64,000 nt of DNA from Nitzschia sp. pyKryTriq1 (taxonomy: Eukaryota; Bacillariophyta; Bacillariophyceae; Bacillariales; Bacillariaceae), in contig OY101120.1 in the NCBI GenBank assembly GCA_956465555.1, positions 2,784,001 to 2,848,000 of the forward strand. The letters run 5' to 3'. Position numbers and translations under genes: made by a program. The first letter of the stretch is position 1. Each line of letters begins with the position of its first letter. Shown piece after piece: positions 53,119-63,458 of this stretch. The notes beneath the pieces are model-generated. The model did not search any database. It saw only the letters and a list, made by a program, of their open reading frames with translations, and was not told the origin of the DNA.

Positions 53119-54203
53119 CTATCGTACTTCGTATACGAGAACAGTACTACTAGTAGTAGCTACAGTACTACTACTACGTATTAGATGAGAGCAAACAAGA
53201 CAATTACTGGCTGGAGCCTGTAGCAGTAGTACGAAGCGTATTGAAAGTGCCATTGGTCCAAAAAATGATATTATGTTACTACTTCTTCTTCTTGTTATGT
53301 CTTTGTCTTTAGCAGCTACGTTCGTCGTCGCCGTCGTCTCCAGTCTCACGATTAGCAGCTCGTCGGCCAGTAGCAGTCCTGCTGCTGGTTCGATTAGTCT
53401 CTTTGGAATATCATCGCTCCGATTGGTGTTGTTCTCGTTCTCGTATCCAATAATGCCGAGATAATACTATCGGCGTGTTCTTCTCCTTTTGTCTTTCTTT
53501 CGGTAGATACTCCTGAAACAAGCATGTCGGTACTGACACTCGGCATTGGCCAGCTCACCCAACTTGTGGTGGACGACGTTTCCCAACAAGGACTTGCAGG
53601 CACTAGTAGTAGTAGTAGTAGCTACTTCGGGGGGATGATCCAAGCCATCATGCTGGACGACCGTACATTTGATACTCAAGACATGATCTCGGAAAATGTC
53701 GTACTAGCAGGCCTCCTTGTATTCTCTCCCTTTTTGGTCATGATGATCATGGTTCCAGGCCACTGCTCTTGAAAAGAATCGGGGCCGCCGTGTCGGGAAA
53801 ATGTATCCCGTTCCATTTCATCATCGTTTGCCATTGAAGAAGAAAGCGAAGTTCCGCCTTCTTTCGCGCGAACGGTAAGTGAGTTGAGCATTTCATGATG
53901 TTGCTTCTTTCGGGAACCATCATAGGAATCTACAAGGACACTTCGATACATTTCAAGAATGGCTTCCAAAACTTGTTCATCATTTTTGGAACTCGATCAT
54001 GCCGACCGCTTGAAGGGTTCGTTTTCGACGATCACTCCATTGGCAGCAGTGGACGCTGAGTCTCGCGTTTGCTTGCTACTACTATCCAAGCGTTTTGTAG
54101 ATACTTTCAGAATGCGTTGGGGTCGGGGAAAAGTTGCGCGCACTGGGTATACCAGGTACACTATCAAGGCGGTGCGCGGCTCCAAAATAATAACACATCC
54201 CAA
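53119..54203 (-). pseudogene. Broken host gene of unknown family
   Basis: The minus strand keeps several stretches of coding-like composition in changing frames: ENEPFKRSA, an in-frame stop, then NDEQVLEAILEMYRSVLVDS (53969 downwards), CTVVQHDGLDHPPE and CKSLLGNVVHHKLGELANAE in a second frame, SGVSTERKTKGEEHADSIIS in a third, and RSDDIPKRLIEPAAGLLLAD again in the second. No consistent splice signals link them. I read it as a decayed gene, though consensus errors or unrecognised introns could also cause this. The plus-strand open frames here are shadows. No family recognised. Confidence 0.4.
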
Positions 54204-54582
54204 TAATAATTATTTGTGAGCGCGCAGCTGGGGTCGTCCGGCGCGGCCGGCGTCCTCTTTATGTCCTACCGCTAATAAAACGTTAAAGTCTAAGTAGAAA
54301 TCAACACAACTCTGGTACTGGGCGGTTTCTCGAGATTGGCCGGCGCGGAGTGACGCATATGCACTTTCAGTTACTTTGATTGGCTACTTCAGGCCACTTC
54401 GGCGAGCGAGCGTGGAAAGTGTCACCCGTCACGCCCCGATCGAGCGTGGACAGCGTCGTCTTGTCGGAAGCAGCAACAACAAACAACAACACCGCAGCGA
54501 CGCATCGAATCACTTTTTTTCGAAAGAGTATACCGATTGTATCATCATCATTACCATCATCATTATCATCATCATTATCATC
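54204..54582. other. Upstream region of the next gene
   Basis: Short GC-rich patch (54220-54260), otherwise unremarkable; a (TCA)n run at 54540-54580 ends at the next ATG. The frame of the downstream gene is open from 54376. Confidence 0.4.
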
Positions 54583-55401
54583 ATGTTCACTACCCTCCTT
54601 CAATTCGCCATCGCCTTTTTGGTTCTTCTCTACATCGTTGCTGTGGAAACCATTGCTCTCGCCACGAGCGTCCTCTCCGTCGGCGACTGGCTTTGCGTTG
54701 CCGTTGTTCTCGTCGGCGTTCGCTTGCTCATCCGCGAAGTTCGAGAGCATCTCCCTCGTCGTGACGGTGATTGCAATCGCGTTCGAGTTCAAGTTCAAGT
54801 TCAATCTGCTGTATCCGCTGTCCCTGCTGCTGTCTCCAAGAAAGCCAATAATGCAGGACCCGTCGCTCGTCCCCTTGCGGCTCGCACCAAGTTCCTCAAG
54901 CTTCGCCGCTCTTGCGATCCCATGTACTGGCTCACGTTCTTGGGCCAGGAGGAGATTCGCACGATCATCAGCCAAGGTGGTGCTCCCTTTGAGTCGGTCC
55001 TGGAGACCATTTGGGAGGTCGAGGAGGAACAAGTGTCCGTGGTCGTTGAGCCTGCGAAGCGACGCTTTTTGATCGCTCGTCGCCCCCGCAGGGTACTCTA
55101 CGGACCCTTTCCACGCAGCTACTATGAGCACGAGGAGACACCCGATGAAAACTCTTTCCCGTCAACTATCAACGAGGGCATCAACAATGATGGGAACAAG
55201 GAGGAGTCCACCACCATCGATACGTCTACAATTGAAATTTCTATTGTCGACGAGACAACTCCCATTGTTCTTCGTCGATCACCTCGTTTGGCCGCCCGCC
55301 AAAATGAAACGCAAGATGTTGTCTCGTCGTCAGAATTGTTGGGTCTCGCTTTTTCGAATGGTCGACGACGATCCCTTCGATTGATGCACCGCACTTGTTG
55401 A
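54583..55401 (+). CDS. Two-pass membrane protein with SPRLAARQ motif, unknown function
   Basis: 272 residues from MFTTLLQFAIAF, chosen over the open frame from 54376 because the intervening codons are an (ATC)n run. Two adjacent membrane segments (about 3-26 and 30-49) are followed by a basic stretch (REVREHLPRRDGD). The middle has CDPMYWLTFLGQEEIRTIIS and ESVLETIWEVEEEQVSVVV, a folded-looking part, then RRPRRVLYGPFPRSYYEHEE, an acidic Thr-rich stretch, and RRSPRLAARQNE with a final RRRSLRLMHRTC. The codon use lacks the long homopolymer tracts typical of neighbours. The long opposite frame (54367-55131) is a shadow. Confidence 0.65.
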   Translation: MFTTLLQFAIAFLVLLYIVAVETIALATSVLSVGDWLCVAVVLVGVRLLIREVREHLPRRDGDCNRVRVQVQVQSAVSAVPAAVSKKANNAGPVARPLAARTKFLKLRRSCDPMYWLTFLGQEEIRTIISQGGAPFESVLETIWEVEEEQVSVVVEPAKRRFLIARRPRRVLYGPFPRSYYEHEETPDENSFPSTINEGINNDGNKEESTTIDTSTIEISIVDETTPIVLRRSPRLAARQNETQDVVSSSELLGLAFSNGRRRSLRLMHRTC

Positions 55402-56026
55402 AAATTGTTTTGCTGATGAATTGTTTGTTTGATTGCTGCTTGACTGTTTTTGCTTGAATTGTTGGGATTTGTTTTTTTGCTTCGAACGGAAAGGTCCCTC
55501 ATCGAGGATCCATCCACCACCAAGATTTATTGATTTACCTCGCCAGCACATGATCGATTGATTGTTGTTTCTTTTCGTCTTCGGTCCTCTCGTTCCTTTT
55601 CGACTATCATATGTGAGCCTCGTTAGTCCGTCCTAACCAACACGGCAGGGTTTTATAATTCACGCATCAATATGATTTCAAGAGAATGATGACACTACGA
55701 ACGATGACAAAGATCAACTATTTCACATCGCATCTACGCAATAATGGCAACCACCACTACTATACCACCACCACCACCACTACTATACCACCACCACCAC
55801 CACCACCACCACTAACTTTCCTTGTAAATTTTGTTTTGAATAGACTGTACATCCATTTATCTATACCACACCTCGATCTTTTCTTTGTAATTAGATTCAT
55901 TCTCCCTTTCGATGAAGAAGTGCTAGTTCTACAGTATAGTGAAATGAATATTCTTGAACCGACACGAACCACACGCCAGCATTGACACCGAAAACCAACG
56001 CTGAACCGCTCAAATCAAGTTTATCA
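55402..56026. other. Intergenic spacer with (ACC)n and one arm of a 26-bp direct repeat
   Basis: An ACC/CCACCA run at 55755-55812. The 26-bp sequence starting cacacctcgatcttttcttt lies at 55867-55892 and again at 56257-56282. Confidence 0.6.
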
Positions 56027-56260
56027 CTACTTGGTCAAATCGATCCCCGCCGCGTTGAGGGCATCCTTGACCCATTGTGGAACCTCCCCGCCCCCGCCGC
56101 CGCTGTCACTGTCGCCAGGACTATTAGCAAAATGGGCTTTGATAAAGTCTCGGACAAAGTTTTGAAAGCGGCCTTCCAAAATGGCTTGACGCATCCGATT
56201 CACCAAGCCCATCATGTAGCATACATTATGTTGCGTCAAGAGTTGTACGCCCAAAACACA
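56027..56260 (-). pseudogene. C-terminal fragment of queuine tRNA-ribosyltransferase
   Basis: About 78 residues match the end of tRNA-guanine transglycosylase: LGVQLLTQHNVCYMMGLVNR, MRQAILEGRFQNFVRDFIKA, a Gly-rich insert, then EVPQWVKDALNAAGIDL and the stop. Known full-length enzymes are about 400 residues and exchange guanine for queuine at position 34 of certain tRNAs. The catalytic Asp residues and zinc-binding cysteines lie upstream of this part and are not present in adjoining sequence, which belongs to a beta-propeller gene. The fragment lies between two 26-bp direct repeats (55867-55892, 56257-56282). Probably a displaced gene end. Confidence 0.7.
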
Positions 56261-57690
56261 CCTCGATCTTTTCTTTGTAATTGCAATATGGGTCAATCCG
56301 GATCGGAGGTATCACGATCAAGAACATCCATGAGAATAGCCCCCCAACGTCATCGTCATCGTCATTGTCATCCGTCGTCGCGTGTCCCAAACAATCATAG
56401 CGATGGCCCCATGCTAGATTGGCTTTAGAGCAGTACATTCCGTATGGTGCCGAGACGGTCGCCAGATAGAGGAACAGAAGAAAGAGTCCAATCCATTCGA
56501 TTTGGGCAATAAGAAACGAGTTGCAGCGGAACCAACGGTACCATGGGTGTTTCAAACGAAGAACTCGTGTCGTCGGTGATGCGCGAGGAAGAAAAAAGTC
56601 AGTCGGTAGCAAATCAATCGGAGGAGCCACTGTCGGTTCCGAGTGGGCGCCATCATGCTTGTCGAAAATCATCATGAACAGATCGTCGTCGCTCGAGATC
56701 ATGGAAACAATCCAAGCCGTTCCTTCATCGTCCATCGTAATGGCGACTGGGAAATGAACCGCGCTTTGATCCATGACGTCGCCGCTGGAATTTACCATTG
56801 ATGCTTTGCAAATCAAGAGCAATCCCGTATTGCTTTACAACCTCCCCATCACACAATTGCGTCCAAAGTCCACCTTCTTCGGTGGATCCAATGATGATGG
56901 CTTTGGTCGTGCCATCAATTGTCGTCATGGAAAGACCATTACAGGCTTGTTCGGGAGCTCCCAACGTTCCGTACGATTCCTTTTCCCGCCACGCCAGCTT
57001 TGGCAAGGAAATGGATCCGAAAAAAGCAAGACAAGTATTCGGTGGCTTGGATTCCTGGCCCGTCAAATTATCCATAGGTGGCTCCGGTAACAAAGATGGC
57101 GTTCGTGAACTGATCGTAGTACATGCCGCCGGCGTACGTCGGCCCAATTCAAAAGAGACAGAAGCATGAGAATTGAAAGACTTTTGCCATCGAACAATAA
57201 ACATACAAACCAACAAACAAAAGAGTAATCACTTACACATCTGGGCCTGTTTGAAAGGCAGCAATATTGCCGGGGAGAACATCGACATCGGGGATGTTGT
57301 TATCGATAGGACACGGAGTGGGTGGTGGAGCGGTAGACCCTCCATTCTCTACCAAATCCTTGTACGATCCATCCTCCTTGGCCATCGTAAAGGCAACCTA
57401 ATTACGATTCTCTAAAGAACCCACCAACCTCCTGGCGTTTTAGCGTAGAAGGCATAATCGTCTACGGCAATGACTCCGCCATGCGCCAGGCCTTCATTTT
57501 CGGGCGTTCCGACTTTATGAATCCAATGAAAGGTCCATCGGTGTGGAAATGATTTCCGTATAGCCGAATACCACCCGAGGTCAGATTAGGACGATCTCCA
57601 GATGCGACACTTGCGACAAATAATGCCTCTTGACTGGAAATGACGGAAATGGGATACTGCGCCTGATCGATGAGAATTGGCTTCGCCAAA
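56226..57690 (-). pseudogene. Beta-propeller (SBBP/FG-GAP-like) host gene, broken
   Basis: Coding-like pieces in order on the minus strand: QEALFVASVASGDRPNLTSG then GIRLYGNHF; WTFHWIHKVGTPENEGLAHG then VIAVDDYAFYAKTPGG; VAFTMAKEDGSYKDLVENGG then PCPIDNNIPDVDVLPGN, followed by a strong donor gtaagt near 57235; TYAGGMYYDQFTNAIFVTGA; CLAFFGSISLPKLAWREKES; CNGLSMTTIDGTTKAIIIGS; then AVHFPVAITMDDEGTAWIVS. The repeating G-x-x-Y-D...I-x-V-T-G pattern is typical of secreted beta-propeller repeats. At least some junctions look like introns, but four or more frame changes, including within TYAGG and before GNSSG-type sequence, have no splice signals. The end carries a hydrophobic IEWIGLFLLFLYLATVSA, possibly a membrane anchor. 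Decay is favoured over consensus error. Confidence 0.5.
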
Positions 57691-58930
57691 GGCGAGGTTC
57701 TCTCAGGCTGGTAGTAGTAGTGTGGCCACTTGCATTTTGCTTTTTGTTGCGTAGTCGACGACGCTTCGAAGATGTCGATTCGTCATCATCATCATCATCA
57801 TCATCTTCTTCCGAGTCATCATCACCACGTTCCCCCAAGCCTTCGCGTTCTCGCCGGCATCGTTCTTCGAAGGCGTTTTCGTCAAATGGACTGTAGTCGT
57901 TTTCGTCTTCCGAGTCAGATACCACTGGCATCGGAATACCGCCGGATTCGTTTTGGAAAAAGTCTTCGCCCAAATACAAGGCAAGAAATCGAACCGTTTC
58001 CTCAATTTACTTTCCGGCTAGGCACTTCATACTGGCATTGTATTCCCATTCCGCCTCTGGAAAGACATCGGGGGCATTGCTTCATGAATGAAGACTGCTG
58101 TCCTCTAATTTGTGTTAATCTTCGGTCGCTCGCCGGTGCTCCCAGTCTTCGTCCATACAAGCGAGCTGGACTTCGGCCGTCCAATGAGAAATTGCGCTGC
58201 AGAGAGGGCAGAACCAATTCTCGTTCTCATGCTCGGTATCTTTCATCTGCACTGAGGGATCACACAGTTCATGTGAAACGCGCGGCAGCAGCCTTGTCCA
58301 TCGCAGAGTAGCACATTGTTGAAATTCGTGGCGTAAAACATGGGCAGCACTTGAGATCGTCTACAGAGATACAACTGTAGTGGTCGGCTTGGTCTTGGTC
58401 TTTGGAAGTAGTTGTTGCTGGAGCTGGAGCGAGAGCAAGTTGCGAAATGACGACGAGCTTGCCATTTCTGGCCTCGTTTTCGACTTTTTGGTTTTTGGAT
58501 AGAGCGCGGCTCGTTTAGGACTCTTTGTTTTGTCGATAGGCCAGATATCAAATTGTTGATTCGTTTTGGACTCTTTGGAGACCCAAGTGGAGGAATCGTG
58601 CTTTTCAGTTCTTGGGTAGCGTTGGGCGACAGGACAGCTAGCAGCAGTAGTAGTAGTGGTAGTACTAGCGACCACTGGTGGTAGTAGTAGCTCCATCTCT
58701 CGAGTCCTTGGAATAATGCGTCGTCGAGTCACGTACCAATCGTTTCCATGTGGAAAGACATGGGCCAATTGCTTGGGGGATACTTCTCACCCCCATTGTA
58801 GTAGTAGCTCGGGGGGCAGAACGTTTGCGGCGACACGTATATTTTCCAAACTGAGAAAATAGCCGTCCGAATCTACCACTTTCCAGTAGCGTGGCGTACC
58901 AGTCCAGTGTTTGCGCTAGTAGCTACTAGA
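57640..58930 (-). pseudogene. PHD-finger host gene, broken
   Basis: Pieces on the minus strand: HWTGTPRYWKVVDSDGYFLS then LENIRVAANVLPPELLLQWG, an in-frame stop, VSPKQLAHVFPHGNDWYVTR; a basic Ser-rich linker; DLKCCPCF in one frame, then NNVLLCDGQGCCRAFHMNC in the next, and ENENWFCPLCSAISHWTAEV in a third. Together they show the Cys4-His-Cys3 order of a PHD finger (a histone-tail reader). NAPDVFPEAEWEYNASMKCL, a stop, IEETVRFLALYLGEDFFQNE and an acidic stretch with SSKRRRLRNKK follow. Several frame changes and two stops lack splice signals. A chromatin-associated protein in origin; unlikely to be functional as read. Confidence 0.55.
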
Positions 58931-59938
58931 GTAGTTCTTGGGATTTCTTGCCTCACGCGGCGAAATAGGCGCGATAATTCTTCCGCTTTTGGTGCTCGTT
59001 CTTGTCGCCACAGTGCAACCGTTGTTGCCATGGGGATATTCCCGGCTTATGCGACTTATTGAGAAAGGTCCGTAGTAATTGCATCAACTACTATCGATGC
59101 CACATTTGCGCCTGGGAGGAGTGCGGTCAACAATTCAAACTCGTCTTGTAGATCACGGGGGACTTTTTGTCGAAAGAATAACATCATGAGGTGGGCTCGT
59201 AAATATCGTGCTGGAAATCTTCTTGTCTTTAAACTTCTTCCACGGCTCTAGTAGAGCGTAATCTTGCTTGATGCAGCTGTAGTTGTAGTTGTAGTTGTAT
59301 CGGTCGTTGGGCATGCTTGCTAGCAGCAGCATGCCGTTCGTCTTGGACTTGGACTTTTTTGCTGCTGCTGGGGACGGCTTTTGTGGTTGCGATTTATTGA
59401 GAGAGCATAATAGTAGACAGTTCCAGTCTCTACGCGGGGAACCACCCGTAGTAGAGGAACAAAATAATGACACTTTTGATGATACATCATAGTCGATTGC
59501 AAGAGGAGTCGCAGTATTAGACGAAGGCGTTTTTGTTTCGATCGTACAAAGTGTATTATCTTTGTGTTGTTGTTGTTGTTGTTGCTGTTGCTTGTTGTGT
59601 CGTTGTTGTTGACGCTCGGATCTTTTTCTTACCCTGTACGTGTACGTTGGTGCACGCATCACGCATGATGATGGGCGCAGTAGTGAGCGTGTACCGGTAC
59701 CCCGTACCGGTACGTGTACGGTAAGGTAGTACGCTCGCTCGATCGATGGACGTTCGATGATCCAGTACTGTACTGTACCGATGGGGGCTATTGAGTTCGA
59801 ACGTCGGCATCGTTCATTAGTATGCCCCCCTGTACTGACCCATGTGCCCAAAGACTTTCCATGTACTGTTCCTCGCTTCTTCGTGCATCGCATGCATGCA
59901 TAACTAACTGCTGCTGCGTGAATGTGCGCGTCATGCAT
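58931..59938 (-). pseudogene. Coding-like remnants upstream of the PHD gene
   Basis: Short coding-like stretches: MMLFFRQKVPRDLQDEFELL with TALLPGANVASIVVDAITT (near 59060-59190), MATTVALWRQERAPKAEELS (near 58945-59030), and a Gln/Ser/Lys-rich frame of 261 codons (59153-59938) that contains KKSKSKTNGMLLLASMPNDR. They do not join in one frame without unexplained changes. They may be the 5' part of the broken PHD gene or a separate decayed gene. A taccggtaccccgtaccgg cluster lies at 59692-59715. Confidence 0.3.
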
Positions 59939-60302
59939 GGCTGCATGCTGGATATCTTACTGTAGTTGATTATTGTTGTATCCGGCGAAAATAAATGAAT
60001 GTGCAACTAAAAAAGATCAGCAGAAGCAAGCAAAAAGAGCCGAGTGAGGATGAGCGTCGAGCGTCGACTTGTGCTCATGCACCCAACATCTTCGCCGCAT
60101 CGATCACAATAAAGCAATCCTATTACGAATACATCAGTATATATTGCTCTCCTTGCATCGTCGTTTCCATGCATTAATATACTGACTGTATAGTAGTAGT
60201 ATGTGCTCACCGGATCCACCAGCACCTGAATCATCATCATCAAGCTCTTCATCACTATCATCATCATCGAAACAACAACAACCCAACACCAAAACCATCA
60301 CG

Positions 60303-60337
<35 letters not shown>

Positions 60338-60393
60338 TAACTACCGGTACTGATAATAACATCAGTGACAACCACAGTGACGACAACAAAGCC
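59939..60393. other. Upstream region of the KRKSS gene
   Basis: AT-richer sequence, then from 60200 Ser-coding triplet repeats (TCA/AGC runs) in a frame that stops before the gene, probably an untranslated leader. No defined promoter element. Confidence 0.4.
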
Positions 60394-63300
60394 GTGAGAA
60401 CGACCATGGTCAAAGAAGAAGAAGAAGAAGAAGGCGTACCTCAAAAACAACAGTCTTCCGCTACTAGTAGCAGTAGCAAACGGCCCTCGTCGCCCAAGGC
60501 AAAAAAGCAAATCAGCAGCAGCAAGAATAAGGCCATTGAGGATAGTAGTACTCGTAGTACTCTGGTGGCTGAGGAGGATGCCCATGATGATGATAAGACA
60601 AAGAGCTCGTCCTCGTCGAAACCTTTTGATGTCAAGCGCAAATCATCCTCCATCAAGCGATCTTCCAAGATAAGCAACAAGAAAAATAACAGGCATGGCG
60701 ATGATGATCATGATGATGAGGATGATCATGATGATGAGGATGATCATGATGATGAGGATGATCATGACGGGAAGAAAGAAAAAGAAGCATCATCGTCCTC
60801 CAAGCCGAAACGAAAGAGTTCTACTACTAGTAGTAGTACCCGAAAATCTTCTTCCAAACTCATGGCAAAAGAGGTTAATGTTGATGCCGAGAACAAAGAT
60901 GTCGATAAAAAAGATGTCGTCGATAAAGATGCCGGCGATGCCAAACCTCTCAAGCGAAAAAGTTCTACTACTACTAGCAGTAGTACCCGAAAATCGCCTT
61001 CGAGAGAAGAGGTACAAACCGACGACGTCAGTGCCGAGGTCGAAAACATCAAGCCTCTCCAACGCAAGTCGTCCAAAATTAAAAAGCGATCCTCTTCCAA
61101 AGTACACAAAAAAGGGAATGAAAAACAGAATGAGAATGAGAATGAGAATGATACTGAAATCATCAACGAGGATACATCCGATTTGCCAGCTCCCACCAAG
61201 CGCAAGTCATCGTCCAAGATGAAACGATCGTCGGCGGCGGTCATCAAGGAAAAAGACGAAGACAAACAGAAAGATCCTACTACTGCCACCACTGAGATCA
61301 AGAAGAAAGCGCTAAAGCGAAAGAGCTCCAAGGCTGGTGGGAAACGTTCATCGTCTTCTTCTGCAGTGGATGAGAGAAAGGCCATTCATCAATCTCTCGA
61401 CGCCGCTCTACTAGTAGAAAATGACCAACAACAAGCGGTCAAGGAAGAATCATCATCGTTACCAGAACAACCTGGTCCAGCATCACATTCGACCGCACCG
61501 ATAAGCGATACGGTCCCAGAGAACAAGAAGAAGAAGAATCTTGCAACATTTGCTCGGCGTCTTATTGGGATCAATCGCATGTTTGGCGCAAACAACAAGC
61601 CCTGCTCGAAGCACGAGGACAACAACAGCAACGAGGCGGTAACAGCGGAAGAGTCTTCGTCGTCCACGAGCAAGCCACCCAAGCGTAAGAGTTCTCCTAC
61701 TAGTAGTAGAGCAAGCAAGATGATATCCAAATCCAAGTTGGTCGTACAAGACGAACCAATCGATCAGGAAGAAAATGTCGAGAAGACCAAGCCGCCCAAG
61801 CGAAAGAGTTCGAAAGCCAGCAAGAGGGATTCCAAATACAAGCTTGCCCAGGACGACGAGCCAGCTGCTGGAGATGAAGAAGATGCCAAGCCAAAGTCAA
61901 CGAAACGAAAGATCTCTAGTAGTAGCACTTCCAAATCTAAATTACTACCAGTTCAGGACGATGACCAAACCGGTACAGAAGAGCCAAAGCCTCCCAAGCG
62001 AAAGAGCTCTACGACTGCCAAATCGAAGAAGCGTTCTTCAGAGGTGAACCAGACAGCCGCGGAAGCGGAGGCGGAAAACGGAGACGTTCACCATAGTCCT
62101 GGCGATTCTGCTGTTGACGTTGGCGACAAAGCACTTGTTAAGACCGCCGAAGCAAGTCGTCACGCTGCCAATGGTCCATCCGTGACCGTGATCGAAAACA
62201 CCAAGACGGAACAAATCCTTACATCACCAGCATCCACGCCCGCTAGTAGCACTGCCATCGATATTCATGGAAAAGACGATCACGCCAAGGCCGACTCCGC
62301 TGGTAGTTCTGCTGAACCCACTCAAGCGATATCTGAAACTGCCCAAGAGGAAGAAGAAGAAGAAGAAGACAAGGATACTATCCAACCGCCTCCACCTCCC
62401 CCGTCACTCCCAACATGCAAAAGTCCTCTAAGTCCTCGATTGATTCTCTTTCAACGCAAGGTCAAAAAGGTTATTTTGTTCCGTCGCATGTTTGGTGGCA
62501 AGAATTACGACGAGCTTGCTGCGGGAGAAAGCAATTCTGATACCAAAAGTTGGCGAAGAAGCTCCTTGACATCGATTGCCGATAGCAGGCCACGCGAAGG
62601 CGCCACGATTCGATACTCTCTCGATTTGACTCAAGTGCATTACATTGAAGATCTGACCAAACGAGATACGACTTGGGGAGACGTTTGGGATGATCTATAC
62701 TATGACTCGGATGCTCTGGCCGAGTTCAAGTATCAAGCCTTTCTAGAGGAATGCAGTGCCGCTGATAATGGAGGTTTCGACGAAGAGGATTCGGAAAGTA
62801 AGGTTGCTGCTGACAACGAAGACACGTCGACCGATGAGCCCGCGTCGTCGACAGTGCCTCCACCGCCACCCCCTACTGTCGGTCCGAGTCCGCGACTGAG
62901 TCTCTTTCAAAGCAAGGTCAAGAAAGTGATACTGTTTCGTCGCATGTTTGGTGGCAAGAACTACGATGAGCTCGCTGCGGGAGAAAGGAGCGCCGACTCG
63001 AGTAGCTTTAAAAAGAGCTGTTTGGCGAGTGGCACTCGTCTCCCAAAGGAGAATGCCAAAGTGCGTTTCTCTGTCGCATTGGTGGCTGTTCGTGAAATTG
63101 AGGATTTGACCAAACGAGAAACAAGCTGGGGAGATGTATGGTAAGTTTGAATTGGACCCTTTTTCCTTCCTGCGTGCGCCTTGTTTGCCTGACCTTTTCT
63201 GCATGAATTGTTGCTTCTGCTCTGTTGTATCAGGGACGATCTTTACTTTGACGCAGATACATTGGTAAGTTACCCCATGATATAGTCGTCGTCTTGCGAG

Positions 63301-63458
63301 TGTCGTCGTCCCACTGATTCGATTGGATGTTCGACCGATCTCACCACCGCTGTTGCTACGACTTGTGCGTTTAGGCTGAATTCAAGTATCAAGCATTCCT
63401 GGAACAGTGTGCCATGGAAGAAGACGGAATGGGGGGAGGAGATTGGGACGAAGACTAG
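60394..63458 (+). CDS. KRKSS-repeat protein with duplicated C-terminal domain, three exons
   Basis: Join 60394..63140, 63234..63264, 63375..63458; 953 residues. GT-AG introns of 93 and 110 bp; the phases agree. The first two thirds are highly charged and disordered, with more than ten K-R-K-S-S motifs, D-D-E-D-D-H-D repeats (60700-60770, a 21-bp tandem unit) and an ARRLIGINRMFGANNK segment near 388. Two copies of a domain end the protein (about 681-788 and 830-945): SPRLILFQRKVKKVILFRRM, FGGKNYDELAAGE, a variable linker, then IRYSLDLTQVHYIEDLTKRD, TTWGDVWDDLYYDSDALAEF and KYQAFLEEC. Copy 1 is within exon 1; copy 2 is split by both introns (after W and before AEF). The V/I-x-[FY]-x...V...I, then aromatic pair and acidic-hydrophobic helix, recalls blocks A and B of the VF-WY-EQ family. 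Many basic Ser motifs suggest phosphorylation and a nuclear site; inference only. Confidence 0.88.
60695..60770 (+). repeat. 21-bp in-frame tandem repeat
   Basis: About three to four copies of gatgatgaggatgatcatgat, encoding D-D-E-D-D-H-D, identical at the DNA level. Confidence 0.85.

Noticed and set aside
53273-53464. Signal-peptide-like plus-strand frame (MLLLLLLVMSLSLAATFVVA)
   Set aside because: The hydrophobic run is antisense to triplet repeats, and the minus strand shows better coding-like pieces.
54367-55131. 254-codon minus-strand frame opposite the two-pass membrane protein
   Set aside because: Its composition mirrors the plus-strand gene, and the plus strand has clear membrane segments and a better start.
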